A DNA stretch of 6,296 nt from Deltaproteobacteria bacterium (GTDB taxonomy: Bacteria > Desulfobacterota > Desulfarculia > Adiutricales > JAGVGV01). How positions within the stretch are numbered: the stretch's first letter is position 1; the number at the start of each line of letters is the position of its first letter. The DNA lies in NCBI GenBank assembly GCA_020056895.1, contig JAGVGV010000212.1:1-6296 (forward strand). Direction: 5' to 3'. The translations under genes were made by a program, and so were the position numbers. The notes under the pieces are model-generated. The model did not search any database. It was not told the DNA's origin and worked only from the letters and a program-made list of their open reading frames with translations. Below, one piece after another: positions 5,653 to 6,296 of the stretch.

Positions 5653-6246
5653 ATGGCCAGCTTCGGACAAGTCACCGTCAAAAACGGCAGCTATAAAATC
5701 AAGGGCGACTTCCATCAGATGCGCGAAAACGTCCCCATCCGCAACGCGGACGAGGGCTGGCGGCTGATGGGCGTGACCAACCCCCGCGACATCACCCATA
5801 TCCACATGTACGGCGGCGAAGCCCCCTTCTTCGAAAACATCGGCAAGGGCAAGATTCTTGGCACCCGTTGCGACAATCCCAAGTGCGAGTTCAAAGGAAC
5901 GACCAACCTGCCCTTCCGCATCCACTGCCCCGACTGCCTTTACAAGAACACCATCGTGGACCTGACCGACGTGTGCAAGAAAACGGCCCGCATCCATTCG
6001 TTCATGGTCTGCAAACGATCCGGAGCCTTCAACAGCCTGGAAAAACCCATCAAGTTCATCAATATCGAATTCGAAGGCGTGGACACGATCCTGATGAGCT
6101 ATCTCTCGGTGGGTGATCCCAAGATCGGCATGCGGGTCGTGCCCATCTTCCAGACCCTGGCGCCAACGTACACCATCGTCGACCTGTCGTGGGTCGAGGA
6201 AGGCGTGGACGCCAAGGACCTGCCCATGGGCTTCACCTACGCCTAG
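5653..6246 (+). CDS. Zinc-ribbon/OB-fold (DUF35-type) partner of the thiolase-fold protein
   Basis: The product has 197 residues. The DUF35 core starts at the helix PFFENIGKGKILGTRC (58-73), followed by a zinc ribbon with Cys73, Cys78, Cys92 and Cys95 (C-x4-C, 13-residue gap, C-x2-C) and an OB-fold of beta strands (about 100-180: VDLTDVC, ARIHSFMVC, FINIEFEG, ILMSYL, MRVVPIF). In known complexes such subunits sit beside a thiolase-fold protein and help shape or gate the CoA substrate site; examples are archaeal thiolase/HMG-CoA synthase, BbsAB and ChsH2. Here the family helix is preceded by some 57 residues, making the protein longer than the 130-150 usual for single DUF35 proteins. That extension may clasp the unusual partner. 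The ATG follows a strong GGAGGAGG (5637-5644) with eight bases between, and only 19 bp separate it from the thiolase-fold stop, so the two are co-expressed. Confidence 0.88.
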   Translation: MASFGQVTVKNGSYKIKGDFHQMRENVPIRNADEGWRLMGVTNPRDITHIHMYGGEAPFFENIGKGKILGTRCDNPKCEFKGTTNLPFRIHCPDCLYKNTIVDLTDVCKKTARIHSFMVCKRSGAFNSLEKPIKFINIEFEGVDTILMSYLSVGDPKIGMRVVPIFQTLAPTYTIVDLSWVEEGVDAKDLPMGFTYA

Positions 6247-6264
6247 ACGCCAGGCAGGGTGACG

Positions 6265-6287
6265 AGAACCTATCCCAAAATAGTTCT
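6265..6287. repeat. Weak dyad after the operon
   Basis: AGAAC (6265-6269) and GTTCT (6283-6287) are complementary, and TA/TA (6271-6272, 6281-6282) can add two pairs past a bulged C. The stem is AT-leaning and no T-run is visible before the window ends, so it may be an operator half of the next unit, a weak terminator, or chance. Confidence 0.2.
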
Positions 6288-6296
6288 TCGGCCCTG

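Noticed and set aside
4164..5681. A 505-codon open frame on the minus strand opposite the thiolase-fold gene
   Set aside because: Its length comes from high GC at third positions. The translation shows no family motif, while the plus strand has a complete thiolase fold with good ribosome binding sites.
1236..6279. CCTATCCCAAA occurs both before etfB (1236-1246) and at the end of the window (6269-6279)
   Set aside because: A few 11-base matches are expected by chance in a sequence of this length, and the surroundings do not match.
1..6296. Search for CRISPR arrays, tRNA/rRNA genes, complete insertion sequences, long terminal repeats or phage genes
   Set aside because: None seen: no regularly spaced direct repeats, no cloverleaf or rRNA-like sequence, and no transposase or integrase motifs.

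Overview
The window looks like GC-rich bacterial chromosome. The gene content (electron transfer flavoprotein pair, HTH-cupin regulator, SCP2-type thiolase with its own zinc-ribbon/OB-fold partner, tandem-Cache sensor) resembles an anaerobic fatty-acid or aromatic degrader, most likely of the Desulfobacterota (sulfate reducers and syntrophs). That placement is inferred from gene style and arrangement. There is no rRNA or other phylogenetic marker in the window.

Layout. Positions 1-1175, minus strand, hold the N-terminal 391 residues of a membrane sensor with two tandem extracytoplasmic Cache-type modules. Its output domain lies beyond the left edge. A 157-bp divergent intergenic region (1176-1332), rich in nested inverted repeats, separates it from etfB (1333-2127) and etfA (2127-3122). 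These two are a translationally coupled pair encoding the beta and alpha subunits of an electron transfer flavoprotein. A 433-bp gap (3123-3555) follows. It begins with a GC-rich stem over the etfA stop codon, contains a C-rich, G-poor tract, and ends with a near-consensus sigma-70 promoter that carries a perfect 12-bp palindrome between its -35 and -10 boxes. That promoter drives an HTH-cupin regulator (3556-4107), then a thiolase-fold protein (4197-5633) and a DUF35-type zinc-ribbon/OB-fold protein (5653-6246). The last three genes probably form one operon. The last 50 bp hold only a weak dyad.

How the genes may work together. The thiolase-fold protein and the DUF35 protein should form a heteromeric complex acting on a CoA thioester, as known for archaeal thiolase/HMG-CoA synthase complexes, BbsAB of toluene degradation and the Ltp2-ChsH2 steroid side-chain aldolase. 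The most notable observation is that the thiolase-fold protein has glycine (Gly103) where the nucleophilic cysteine of thiolases should be, while both active-site histidine motifs remain. A classical thiolase mechanism is therefore doubtful. A retro-aldol or other acyl-CoA C-C chemistry, as in Ltp2-type aldolases, is a better working hypothesis. The upstream HTH-cupin protein probably senses a small-molecule or CoA-linked intermediate and controls its own promoter through the palindrome. The EtfAB pair would carry electrons from acyl-CoA dehydrogenases. It sits in a separate transcription unit, so its link to the downstream operon is by proximity only.
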